Assembly (NCBI RefSeq): GCF_000734895.2
Contig: NZ_CP011382.1
Coordinates: 3,140,700-3,204,699 of the forward strand
From: Calothrix sp. 336/3
GTDB lineage: Bacteria > Cyanobacteriota > Cyanobacteriia > Cyanobacteriales > Nostocaceae
DNA length: 64,000 bases
Direction: 5' to 3'
In this document: piece after piece, positions 38,484 through 46,382 of the stretch
How positions within the stretch are numbered: position 1 is the stretch's first letter
How the letters are laid out: every line of letters starts with the position of its first letter
Notes under the pieces: generated by a model
Databases searched by the model: none
Told to the model about the DNA's origin: nothing
Seen by the model: only the letters and a program-made list of their open reading frames with translations
Made by a program: the position numbers and the translations under genes

Positions 38484-39908
38484 ATGATTGGGCAAATTCT
38501 CGATGGACGCTACCAGATTATTCAGGAATTGGGTAGGGGTGGATTTGGAGAGACCTTTGTTGCTATTGATACTAAGCGACCAGGAAATCCCCATTGTGTA
38601 GTTAAGCAACTTCAGCCGAAATCTACCCATCCTCGCGCTTTGGAGCTTGGGGAGCGACTATTTAGACAAGAAGCCGAGAAGTTAGAAAATTTAGGAAACC
38701 ATGACCAAATACCCCGTTTATTGGCATACTTCCAAGAAAGGGGAGAATTTTATTTGGTACAAGAATTTATCCCCGGTAGTGATTTAACCAAAGAGTTGCC
38801 TCCAGGTGTGCAACTAAGCGAAACCTACGTCATTCGACTATTACAAGAAATCCTGGAAGTTTTAGCTTTTGTTCATCAAAGTAATCTGATTCATCGAGAT
38901 TTAAAACCGTCAAATATTCGTCGTCGTCAATCTGATCAGAAAATTGTCCTAATTGATTTTGGTGCAGTCAAGGAAGTTACTAGCCAGGAAATCAACGCTG
39001 AAGGAAAAACAAAATTTACTATTCCCATTGGTAGTCCTGGTTATATGCCAAATGAGCAGGCAAATGGTCAACCAAAATTCAGCAGTGATATCTATGCGGT
39101 GGGAATAATTGCAATTCAGGCATTAACTGGAATCAATCCCGATCCTCGCGCGCTCAATGGTGGAATTACCACCGATACAAGTACTGGGGAGATTGCCTGG
39201 AAACATCGTGTTGCTGTTAATTCTCGCTTGGGTGCAGTCATCGATAAAATGGTACGGGCAAATCATCTACAACGTTATCAAAATGCGGCAGAAGCATTAC
39301 AGGCAATAACATCTCTGACTAATAATTCTCACAGCAATAATCCAACAAGATTTCTGGGAAAATGGTGGTTAGGAATAGGATTGGTAGGGGTAGTTATCCC
39401 GGCACTAGTTTGGTGGATGACCTCACAAATTAAGCCTCCATTCAAGATGCTGAATTATAGTAATTATGGCATCAATATTAAATATCCGGAAATGTGGAGA
39501 AAAAGAGAAGATGGTTTCAGTGATGGTGTCAAGTTCTTCCCCTCCGCAGCCAATCAGGCTCAGAACTGTACTACAGAAATCTCAGTTAATCGTAGTAACT
39601 TAGCTCAGAAAATTTTATCCTTGGATGAATATAAAAAATCTGTAATTCGGCAGCTTAAGGAAAGTAATCCCCAGGGAAAAGTTACCGAATCTAGTACCTA
39701 TCTAACTCCAGAAAGTTTTGATGCCTATAAATTAGTATATAACCGTAAAGAAGATAACTGTAATTTTCAAATAATGGAAATTGGTACGGTGAGAAATGCA
39801 AAAGCTTATGTAGTTATTTATAGCGCTCCGCCATCTGAATATGAGAAGTACTTGCCAATTGCGGAGGAAATGATTAATTCCTTGACGATTGTGAATACTT
39901 CTGATTAG
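38484..39908 (+). CDS. membrane Ser/Thr protein kinase with extracytoplasmic domain
   Basis: 474 residues. Kinase domain ~9-270: glycine loop ELGRGGFGETFVA, catalytic lysine in CVVKQL, HRDLKPSN, DFG in VLIDFGAVKEV and APE replaced by GSPGYMPNEQ. One membrane helix ~293-312 (WLGIGLVGVVIPALVWWM). The C-terminal 150 residues resemble the PsbP-like domain often attached to cyanobacterial kinases (LNYSNYGINIKYPEMWRKR) and would face the periplasm as a sensor. All catalytic residues are present. The last ~60 bases of the gene occur again downstream at about 40183 and 41268 as duplicated fragments. Confidence 0.92.
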   Translation: MIGQILDGRYQIIQELGRGGFGETFVAIDTKRPGNPHCVVKQLQPKSTHPRALELGERLFRQEAEKLENLGNHDQIPRLLAYFQERGEFYLVQEFIPGSDLTKELPPGVQLSETYVIRLLQEILEVLAFVHQSNLIHRDLKPSNIRRRQSDQKIVLIDFGAVKEVTSQEINAEGKTKFTIPIGSPGYMPNEQANGQPKFSSDIYAVGIIAIQALTGINPDPRALNGGITTDTSTGEIAWKHRVAVNSRLGAVIDKMVRANHLQRYQNAAEALQAITSLTNNSHSNNPTRFLGKWWLGIGLVGVVIPALVWWMTSQIKPPFKMLNYSNYGINIKYPEMWRKREDGFSDGVKFFPSAANQAQNCTTEISVNRSNLAQKILSLDEYKKSVIRQLKESNPQGKVTESSTYLTPESFDAYKLVYNRKEDNCNFQIMEIGTVRNAKAYVVIYSAPPSEYEKYLPIAEEMINSLTIVNTSD

Positions 39909-39946
39909 GTGTTTTTTTATTTATCTCGTCGGTAGTTAGGTATTGT

Positions 39947-40125
39947 GGATCCCCCTAAATCCCCCTTTTTAAGGTGGACTTTGAATGAGAGAGGGTGTTT
40001 TAAGGGTTTGTTGTTTCTATTCAATTATTTTAAATCTTTAGAATTTGCTCTTTCAAAGGGGAACTTAAATCAGGGATAAAAAAAGACAATCTTCGCCCCC
40101 TTTTGAAGGGGGGTTGGGGGGATCT
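39947..40125. repeat. GATCCCCC-type MITE, copy A
   Basis: 179 bp, from GGATCCCCCTAAATCCCCC to GGGGGTTGGGGGGATCT; the ends are imperfect inverted repeats of about 28 bp. No coding capacity. Confidence 0.8.
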
Positions 40126-40280
40126 AAGACTTGTGGATAACGAAAAATACCTTCCAAAATAAGATAATTGAATATGAGAATCACTTGCTAATTGCGGAGG
40201 AAATGATTAATTCCTTGACGATTGTGAATACTTCTGATTAGGTGTTTTGTCAATTTATCTCATCGGTAGTCAAGTATTGT

Positions 40281-40459
40281 GGATCCCCCTAAATCTCCTT
40301 GAAAAGGGGGACTTTGAATGAGAGAGGGTGTTTTAAGGGTTTGTTGTTTCTATTCAATTATTTTAAATCTTTAGAATTTGCTCTTTCAAAGGGGAACTTA
40401 AATCAGGGATAAGAAAAGACAATCTTCGCCCCCCTTTTGAAGGGGGGTTGGGGGGATCT
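40281..40459. repeat. GATCCCCC-type MITE, copy B
   Basis: 179 bp, nearly identical to copy A, same orientation. Confidence 0.8.
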
Positions 40460-40524
40460 AATACTTGTGGATAACGAAAAATATCTTCCAAAATAAGGTA
40501 ATTATTACTCGGATAAAATAGATT

Positions 40525-40896
40525 TTATGTAAAACTTTGTATCTGCTCACACACACTACTAAATTGATTTAAAACTTGAGTATTGGTAAATCGAATAATT
40601 TTTAAACCATATCCCTCTAGAATTTTTGTTCTCTCTATGTCATATTCTTGCCCTGCATTTGTAAAATGGCTTTCTCCGTCAACTTCAATTACTATTCGTA
40701 AAGCTGGACAGTAGAAATCTACTATGAAATTATCAATTGGTCTTTGCTTTAAAACTCGAAATTTAAAACTTTTCAAATACTCATGCCACAGTTTTTTTTC
40801 TGCTGGGGTCATATTTTTTCGGAGTTCTTTTGCTCTTTCTACAAGCTTTGGATTGTAGGGTAAATGGAAGTCACTACTGTTGAGTTGGTTTGTCAT
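40525..40896 (-). CDS. DUF559 endonuclease-like protein
   Basis: 123 residues, complete for a DUF559 domain: RAKELRKNMTPAEKKLWHEYL, FRVLKQRPIDNFIVDFYCP, LRIVIEVDGESHF and the C-terminal ILEGYGLKIIRFTNTQVL. The fold is related to Vsr/very-short-patch repair endonucleases (D...ExD core visible). Function of these widespread cyanobacterial proteins is not established. It is inserted in the MITE/kinase-tail array. Confidence 0.88.
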   Translation of the reverse strand: MTNQLNSSDFHLPYNPKLVERAKELRKNMTPAEKKLWHEYLKSFKFRVLKQRPIDNFIVDFYCPALRIVIEVDGESHFTNAGQEYDIERTKILEGYGLKIIRFTNTQVLNQFSSVCEQIQSFT

Positions 40897-40964
40897 GGTT
40901 TTTGGTTTTTATTGCCCTAGCTTTTGAAATTATATGAAAGGATGTTTTTTAAGGTCTGTTGTTT

Positions 40965-41002
40965 GGATCCCCCTAAATCCCCCTTGGAAAGGGGGACTTT
41001 GA
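40965..41002. repeat. GATCCCCC-type MITE, left-end remnant
   Basis: GGATCCCCCTAAATCCCCC followed by TTGGAAAGGGGGACTTT; the remainder of the element is absent. Confidence 0.7.
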
Positions 41003-41037
41003 GAGTTAAGGTTTTGGTGTTGCTAGTTGAGTATCAT

Positions 41038-41217
41038 GGATCCCCCTAAATCCCCCTTAAAAAGGGGGACTTTGAATGAGAGAGGGTGTTTTGAGGGTTT
41101 GTTGTTTTTATTCAATTATTTTAAATATTTAGAATTTCCTCTTTCAAAAGGGAACTTAAATCAGGGATAAGAAAAGACAATCTTTGCCCCCCTTTTTAAG
41201 TGGGGTTGGGGGGATCT
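41038..41217. repeat. GATCCCCC-type MITE, copy C
   Basis: 180 bp with several point differences from A and B, followed by a third kinase-tail fragment. Confidence 0.8.
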
Positions 41218-41371
41218 AATACTTTTGGATAACGAAAAATACCTTCCAAAATAAGATAATTGAATGTGAAAAGTACTTGCCAATTGCAGAGGAAATGATT
41301 AATTCCTTGATGATTGTGAATACTTATGATTAGGTGTTTTTTTATTTATCTCGTCGGTAGTTAGGTATTGT

Positions 41372-41450
41372 GGATCCCCCTAAATCCCCCTTAAAAAGGG
41401 GGACTTTGATGTGGGGTTGGAAAGGGGGACTTTGATGTGGGGGTTGGGGA
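41372..41450. repeat. GATCCCCC-type MITE, left-end remnant with internal duplication
   Basis: The left end of the MITE, then GGGGGACTTTGATGTGGGG present twice in tandem. It abuts the 3' end of the protease-WD40 gene. Confidence 0.7.
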
Positions 41451-41477
41451 TTCCTGTAAATCTGTTGTGGAGGGAGT

Positions 41478-43121
41478 TCAATAGCGCCAGATTTTGATGG
41501 TCTTGTCGTCACTACCACTAGCTAAGGTTTGACCATCCGGACTGAAGGCGACTGAGTTAACACCATTAGAATGACCAGTGAGGGTGGTGATTAATTTCCC
41601 TGTCCTAGGGTTCCACAGTTTGATGGTGTAGTCCCCACTACCAGTAGCTAAGGTTTGACCATCTCGAATGAAGGCGACTGACCAAACCGAGCCAGAATGA
41701 CCAGTGAGGGTGGTGATTAATCTCCCTGTCTTGGGGTTCCAGATTTTGATGGTGTTGTCCCTACTACCAGTAGCTAAGGTTTGACCATCCGGACTGAAGA
41801 CGACTGAGGTAACCAATTGATAATGACCCCCCTTGAGGGTGGTGATTAATTTCCCTGTCCTGGGGTTCCAGATTTTGATGTTGGTGTCCTCACTAACACT
41901 AGCTAAGGTTTGACCATCCGGACTGAAGGCGACTGAACTAACCCAGCCATAATGACCCCCCTTGAGGGTGGTGATTAATTCCCCTGTCCTGGGGTCCCAG
42001 ATTTTGATGGTCTTGTCATGACTACCAGTAGCTAAGGTTTGACCATCAGGACTGAAGGCGACTGAGTAAACCGAGTCAGAATGACCAGTGAGGGTGGTGA
42101 TTAATTTCCCTGTCTTGGGGTTCCAGATTTTTATGGTCTTGTCCCCACTGCCACTAGCTAAGGTTTGACCATCCGGACTGAAGGCGACTGAACTAACCCA
42201 GTTAGAATGACCAGTGAGGGTGGTGATTAATTTCCCTGTCTTGGGGTTCCAGATTTTGATGGTGTTGTCCAAGCTACCACTAGCTAAGGTTTGACCATCC
42301 GGACTGAAGGCGACTGAGCTAACCCAGTTAGAATGACCAGTGAGGGTGCTTGCTAAAGTCCAAGGAGATGGGGATTTGACTGGTTGTGACAAGTCCGGTG
42401 GTGGTGTCTTTTCTGGCTGTGCTGTAACTGGTTTAGCCTGTGTTGGTGTAACTGGTTTAACCTGCGGTGCTGCGGCAATTTTCCTGTAGGTATCAATCGG
42501 AATGCCTAAAAAGTCTGTTGCTCCTGTTCTGACATCTTCCTTTCCTTGCCCGTGAATTCCCACCAATCGTCCCTGGGCATCCAAAACAGGACCGCCACTC
42601 ATTCCGGGTTTGGTGGGGTTACTAAACACCAAGGCATACTCATTCTTGGGGTTCTGGGCAACGCGAGTAATGGTTTGAGGTAAGATAATATACTCCCTAG
42701 CAGTACTCACCGCATCTGGATCAGCCCAACCAGAAATATACACCGTTGTACCAGCACTGACTCGGCTTGTAGCCATATTTACCGGGCGGTAGTTTTCTGA
42801 ACTAGTGAATTGCACCTCGGCTAGGTCAATCTTTCCCAAGCGTTTGATAGCTGTGATACGGTGGGTTCTGCCGTCAGTAGTACGTATTGTGTAGCCTCCA
42901 GAAATGGCGACAACGTGCCAGTTAGTTAATACAGTGTAGGTATTTCCCTGGCGCTGAATTATCACCCCCGAACCAGTATTTGCCCCATCAATGCGGACAG
43001 TAACTTGTTGGGCGATGGTATTGACTTCTGCTGGTATTTGTGCTGTGGCAAGTTGTATTTGTACTAGGGCAAAACCGACACCTAACAAAGCAAGTGCAGA
43101 ATACCGAGGTGAAAAATTCAT
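41478..43121 (-). CDS. exported trypsin-like protease with seven WD40 repeats
   Basis: 547 residues. Signal peptide 1-28 (LALLGVGFALVQIQLATAQ). Protease domain ~35-215 with the S1 triad: His in TVLTNWHVVAI (~67), Asp in GKIDLAEVQF (~97) and Ser in KPGMSGGPVLD (~172). A proline-rich linker (~220-255) follows, then seven WD40 blades of about 42 residues to the end, each with GH...SPDGQTLASGS...D.TIKIW. Probably acts in the periplasm or outside, with the propeller as binding platform. The next gene upstream, 3 bases away, is the COP23 protein. The repeat units are very alike at DNA level. Confidence 0.92.
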   Translation of the reverse strand: MNFSPRYSALALLGVGFALVQIQLATAQIPAEVNTIAQQVTVRIDGANTGSGVIIQRQGNTYTVLTNWHVVAISGGYTIRTTDGRTHRITAIKRLGKIDLAEVQFTSSENYRPVNMATSRVSAGTTVYISGWADPDAVSTAREYIILPQTITRVAQNPKNEYALVFSNPTKPGMSGGPVLDAQGRLVGIHGQGKEDVRTGATDFLGIPIDTYRKIAAAPQVKPVTPTQAKPVTAQPEKTPPPDLSQPVKSPSPWTLASTLTGHSNWVSSVAFSPDGQTLASGSLDNTIKIWNPKTGKLITTLTGHSNWVSSVAFSPDGQTLASGSGDKTIKIWNPKTGKLITTLTGHSDSVYSVAFSPDGQTLATGSHDKTIKIWDPRTGELITTLKGGHYGWVSSVAFSPDGQTLASVSEDTNIKIWNPRTGKLITTLKGGHYQLVTSVVFSPDGQTLATGSRDNTIKIWNPKTGRLITTLTGHSGSVWSVAFIRDGQTLATGSGDYTIKLWNPRTGKLITTLTGHSNGVNSVAFSPDGQTLASGSDDKTIKIWRY

Positions 43122-43124
43122 AGA

Positions 43125-43706
43125 TTAAAAGCGAGGTTCCACAGGTGTCAGTTGGGGTTTGCTTTGACTGGTGTCTGCATCGACTAGTTGCTTGATATCA
43201 ATGTAGACATCTCCATTGACATAGGTGGCATAATTGCTACCACTCAAGTTTATCGGTTCTCCCGTAGCGCGATCGCGGAAAGCGATGATTTGTCTGAGAA
43301 TCTTTCCGGTATCTGTTCCGGGTTTGAGGGTGACTAGGATATTGTCTTTTGCGCAGTCACTACCTTTGGTATTGGCAATACACAACACGGGATAACCGTT
43401 GAGTTCATTCCTCTCGGTGATGTACACCTTGCCATTGTCATAGTAGCGCTGTAAACGGGCTGTCACCATTTTGCAGCGTTGGGAGGGTGGGAATTTTTTG
43501 AAATCTTTGACAACCCAACGAATAAAGGTTTCATATCCCCGTCGTGGGGTGTATACCTTGGTGACGGATACACCATTTTCTGTGCGACAAATAAACTTCT
43601 GATTACCCGCGTAACTTGGCTGGTTACTGACATTTGCCACAATCACGACGGAGGAGATTGCAACTGTCATTGCTGCGGATAATATCTGACCCAATTTTAA
43701 CTGCAT
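43125..43706 (-). CDS. COP23-domain exported protein
   Basis: About 193 residues from MQLKLGQIL; the frame opens 18 bases earlier. An N-terminal signal peptide (ILSAAMTVAISSVVIVANVSNQ...SYAG) and the COP23 pattern: FICRTENGVSVTKVYTPRRG, IRWVVKDFKKFPPSQRCKMVTARLQRYYDNG, YITERNELNGYPVLCIA and conserved cysteines. Named after a circadian-oscillating protein of Cyanothece; molecular function unknown. Adjacent to, and 3 bases from, the protease-WD40 gene in one transcript, so they may act together. Confidence 0.85.
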   Translation of the reverse strand: MQLKLGQILSAAMTVAISSVVIVANVSNQPSYAGNQKFICRTENGVSVTKVYTPRRGYETFIRWVVKDFKKFPPSQRCKMVTARLQRYYDNGKVYITERNELNGYPVLCIANTKGSDCAKDNILVTLKPGTDTGKILRQIIAFRDRATGEPINLSGSNYATYVNGDVYIDIKQLVDADTSQSKPQLTPVEPRF

Positions 43707-43905
43707 ATACCCAGATACCCCCAATCTGCTGCAATTTGGTGATGATTAGACATAGATACAGGTGGCGATAGAGCTATGCTCCGCCATTCTCTTTAGATAT
43801 ATCAGTAAAATCTGGGAGATAGTGTAAAGAAATTGTAATCAGTGGGATAGCTCTGAAACCCACAGATGCAAATGCTTGCTTCCCTTTCTCCTTTTTACGC
43901 TATCA

Positions 43906-43927
43906 TGATAACGATTCTCATTATTTA
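43906..43927 (+). promoter_or_regulatory. Fur/Zur-type operator before thrS
   Basis: TGATAACGATTCTCATTATT agrees at 15 of 19 positions with the 19-bp Fur-family consensus (GATAATGATAATCATTATC) by my count. GTTATCA at 43928-43934 adds a further arm that pairs with the first TGATAAC. The site overlaps the start codon region of thrS, so bound repressor would block initiation. Gene content downstream (second ThrRS, COG0523 GTPase, FolE) favours Zur over Fur. Confidence 0.7.
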
Positions 43928-43933
43928 GTTATC

Positions 43934-45787
43934 ATGGTTAGTTCTGTAACTCAGTCCCCACAAGATGTCAAAGACACTCAAGAATATGAGCGGATTCGTC
44001 ACACCTGCGCTCATGTTTTAGCGATGGCAGTACAAAAGTTATATCCTGGGACAAAGGTGGCGATCGGACCAGTTACAGAAACAGGATTCTACTATGACTT
44101 TGATAGCCCTGTTAATTTTACCCCAGAAGATTTAGAAAAAATTTCCGTCCAGATGCGGCGAATTATCAAAGCTAATTTACCCGTAATTCGTGAAGAAGTA
44201 GAACGGACAGAAATTCGTCAAGAAATAGAAAAAAATCATGAAATATATAAACTGGAAATATTAGCCAGGATTCCCGAAGGAGAAACTATTACTCGCTATT
44301 TTATTGGTAGTCCAGATATCCTCCAGGGAGAAAATTCTGAACCATCTTTATTTGCTAATACATCATTACAACCATCAGAAAATAATACTTGGTGGGATTT
44401 ATGTGCCGGTCCCCATATTAACTCTACAGGAGAAATTAACCCCCAAGCTTTTGCTTTATTAAATGTCGCTGGTGCTTATTGGTTAGGTGACGAGAATAAA
44501 CCAATGCTACAGCGTATTTACGGGACTGCATGGCATACAAAAGAAGAATTAGAATTATATTTAAAACAAAGAGAAGAAGCATTACGTCGAGACCATCGAA
44601 AAATTGGTCAGGAGCTAAATTTATTTAGTATTCAAGATGATGCTGGTGGTGGTTTAGTATTTTGGCATCCTAAGGGGTCACTAATTCGTCATATCATTGA
44701 AAATTATTGGAAAAATTCCCACCTAGAGGCAGGATATCAACTTCTATATACACCTCATTTAGCAAATTTAGATTTATGGAAAACCTCTGGACATTATGAT
44801 TTCTATCGAGAAAATATGTTCGAGTCAATGGACATTGAGAATCAAGCTTATCAAATTAAGCCGATGAATTGTCCTTTCCATGTTCTTACCTATAAAAATC
44901 AATTACATTCCTACCGAGAGTTACCTATTCGTGTTTGTGAGCTAGGGACTGTATATCGTTATGAACGTTCTGGAGCATTACATGGATTGATGCGAGTGCG
45001 AGGATTCACTCAAGATGATGCTCACATTTTTTGCCTTCCAGAACAAATTGCCCCAGAGATTCTAGAAGTTCTTAATCTTACAGAAAAAATCCTTTCTGAT
45101 TTTGGATTTAAGAACTATGAGGTAAATCTTTCTACTCGTCCTGATAAATTTGTCGGCAAAGATGAAGTTTGGAAATTAGCAACTATTGCTTTACAAGATG
45201 CTCTCCAAGCAAAGGGTTGGGATTATGTAATTGATGAGGGTGGTGGTGCATTCTATGGTCCCAAAATTGATATTAAAATTGAAGATGCTATTGGTAGACG
45301 TTGGCAATGCTCGACCATTCAAGTAGACTTTAATTTACCAGAGCGCTTCGATATGGAATATGTTGATTCTAATAGCAGTCGTCAACGTCCTATCATGATT
45401 CATCGAGCTATTTTCGGCTCCTTAGAAAGATTCTTTGGAATTTTAATTGAAAACTATGCCGGCGATTTTCCTCTATGGTTGGCTCCTGTGCAGGTCAAAT
45501 TATTGCCTGTAAGTGACGATGTTCGTAATTATGCAGAATTTGTTGCTGACAATTTGAAAAAATCAGGGATTCGAGTAGAAATAGATAATACAGGTGAGCG
45601 TTTAGGTAAACAAATTCGTGCTGCGGAGTTAGAAAAATTTCCGGTTGTAGGAGTCATTGGTAAGAAGGAGGTAGAATCTCAATCTTTAAGTATTCGTACT
45701 CGAAAATCTGGTGATTTGGGAATACTCACAATTCCTGAACTCAAACAGAAATTACAACTCACCATTGACAGCAAATCTGTAATTTAA
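43934..45787 (+). CDS. thrS: threonyl-tRNA synthetase, probable zinc-responsive second copy
   Basis: 617 residues. Charges tRNA-Thr. It lacks the usual N-terminal TGS domain (about 60 residues) and begins near the N2 editing domain, whose HxxxH (HTCAH, 23-27) and CxxxH (DLCAGPH ~155) zinc-like sites are present. Class II catalytic core follows: MNCPFHV (~310), TVYRYERSGALHGLMRVRGFTQDDAH, VIDEGGGAFYGPKID and MIHRAIFGSLERF (~487), including the Cys/His/His that hold the active-site zinc. Then the anticodon-binding domain. The operator at the start and the neighbours suggest this is the copy expressed when zinc is short, with a housekeeping ThrRS elsewhere; a Zur-controlled second ThrRS is known in Anabaena. 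Confidence 0.93.
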   Translation: MVSSVTQSPQDVKDTQEYERIRHTCAHVLAMAVQKLYPGTKVAIGPVTETGFYYDFDSPVNFTPEDLEKISVQMRRIIKANLPVIREEVERTEIRQEIEKNHEIYKLEILARIPEGETITRYFIGSPDILQGENSEPSLFANTSLQPSENNTWWDLCAGPHINSTGEINPQAFALLNVAGAYWLGDENKPMLQRIYGTAWHTKEELELYLKQREEALRRDHRKIGQELNLFSIQDDAGGGLVFWHPKGSLIRHIIENYWKNSHLEAGYQLLYTPHLANLDLWKTSGHYDFYRENMFESMDIENQAYQIKPMNCPFHVLTYKNQLHSYRELPIRVCELGTVYRYERSGALHGLMRVRGFTQDDAHIFCLPEQIAPEILEVLNLTEKILSDFGFKNYEVNLSTRPDKFVGKDEVWKLATIALQDALQAKGWDYVIDEGGGAFYGPKIDIKIEDAIGRRWQCSTIQVDFNLPERFDMEYVDSNSSRQRPIMIHRAIFGSLERFFGILIENYAGDFPLWLAPVQVKLLPVSDDVRNYAEFVADNLKKSGIRVEIDNTGERLGKQIRAAELEKFPVVGVIGKKEVESQSLSIRTRKSGDLGILTIPELKQKLQLTIDSKSVI

Positions 45788-45800
45788 ACTATGAATAATT

Positions 45801-46058
45801 ATGTCTTTTTCTTTTAGGAATCAATCAACAAAGGCAAGTTTGGAAAATACTCAGCAAGTTAAAGAGTTAATTTATCGACTCTGGAATTTAGATGCAGATA
45901 CGGTCATCTCCCTAAGTCAGTTAAATTGCCATAAATCAGATTGTCCTCCAGTGGAAACAGTTATTACTGTGATGACAAATCCTATCCAAAGCTACAAGAT
46001 ACATAAAGCGATATCAGATATTAATGAGGAGGATATTCTATGTCTTAATAACATCTAG
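45801..46058 (+). CDS. small conserved protein with CHKSDCPP motif
   Basis: 85 residues, 13 bases after thrS and surely co-transcribed. Pattern: VKELIYRLWNLDADTVISLS, then QLNCHKSDCPPVETVITVM and KIHKAISDINEEDILCL. The two cysteines followed by PPxET look like a metal or thiol site. I recall similar small proteins near CobW-type genes in other bacteria but know no function or name. Association with thrS and the zinc chaperone candidate suggests a zinc role; this is inference. Confidence 0.75.
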   Translation: MSFSFRNQSTKASLENTQQVKELIYRLWNLDADTVISLSQLNCHKSDCPPVETVITVMTNPIQSYKIHKAISDINEEDILCLNNI

Positions 46059-46149
46059 CTATTTTGAGAAAGTATGTAAAAATATTTTCTTTAAATATGA
46101 CAATTAAACAGTCTTATTGTCTGATGTCTATATTATCAAATATCCACAA

Positions 46150-46164
46150 GATAATATGTTATCA
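46150..46164. promoter_or_regulatory. weak Zur-like palindrome upstream of cobW gene
   Basis: GATAATATGTTATCA has GATAA/TTATC arms, but spaced 4 rather than the usual 3 bases. It lies about 220 bases before the cobW start, on the far side of the MITE. An ATTCTCATAAT near 46322 partly repeats the thrS box. Tentative. Confidence 0.25.
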
Positions 46165-46213
46165 GAAATCACAAATGCTAATAGCTAGATGACTTGATGA
46201 GATGAAATAACTC

Positions 46214-46316
46214 ATACCATTTCACGAAAATCCTGAAACATATCCAAGCTCTAAAACCCTTGTCAAACCAGGATTTATTAATTACGAATTGCGAATTGCG
46301 AATTGTGAATTGGTAT
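46214..46316. repeat. 103-bp MITE related to the IS630 element
   Basis: Left end ATACCATTTCACGAAAATCC follows the IS630 left end (28203-28231) at most positions over about 29 bases. Right end AATTGGTAT closes the inverted repeat. The interior has short GCGAATT tandem copies. It is too short to code and probably moved by an IS630 transposase. It sits between the 85-residue gene and cobW. Confidence 0.75.
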
Positions 46317-46382
46317 CACCCATTCTCATAATTTGGTCATTGCATTACTAAAAATTAACGCCAAAAGTAGGAGGAAATAATT

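Larger units (their letters stand above)
39846..41450. repeat. array of duplicated kinase tail plus MITE, period about 334 bp
   Basis: The 3' end of the kinase gene (AGGAAATGATTAATTCC...) and the following sequence recur. Kinase-tail copies lie near 39846, 40183 and 41268. MITE starts (GGATCCCCCTAAAT) lie at 39947, 40281, 40965 (partial), 41038 and 41372 (partial). Spacing is 334 for 39947/40281 and again for 41038/41372. The DUF559 gene sits in the gap. This indicates tandem duplication followed by insertion or further rearrangement. Confidence 0.85.

Noticed and set aside
39947..41450. Repeated GATCCCCC blocks as a CRISPR or replication origin iteron array
   Set aside because: Units are ~180 bp with inverted ends, typical of a MITE; no DnaA-box cluster or spacer pattern.
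41490..42350. Regular repeats that might suggest a CRISPR array
   Set aside because: The period is ~126 bases and the repeats are in-frame WD40 blades; no short palindromic repeats with unique spacers.
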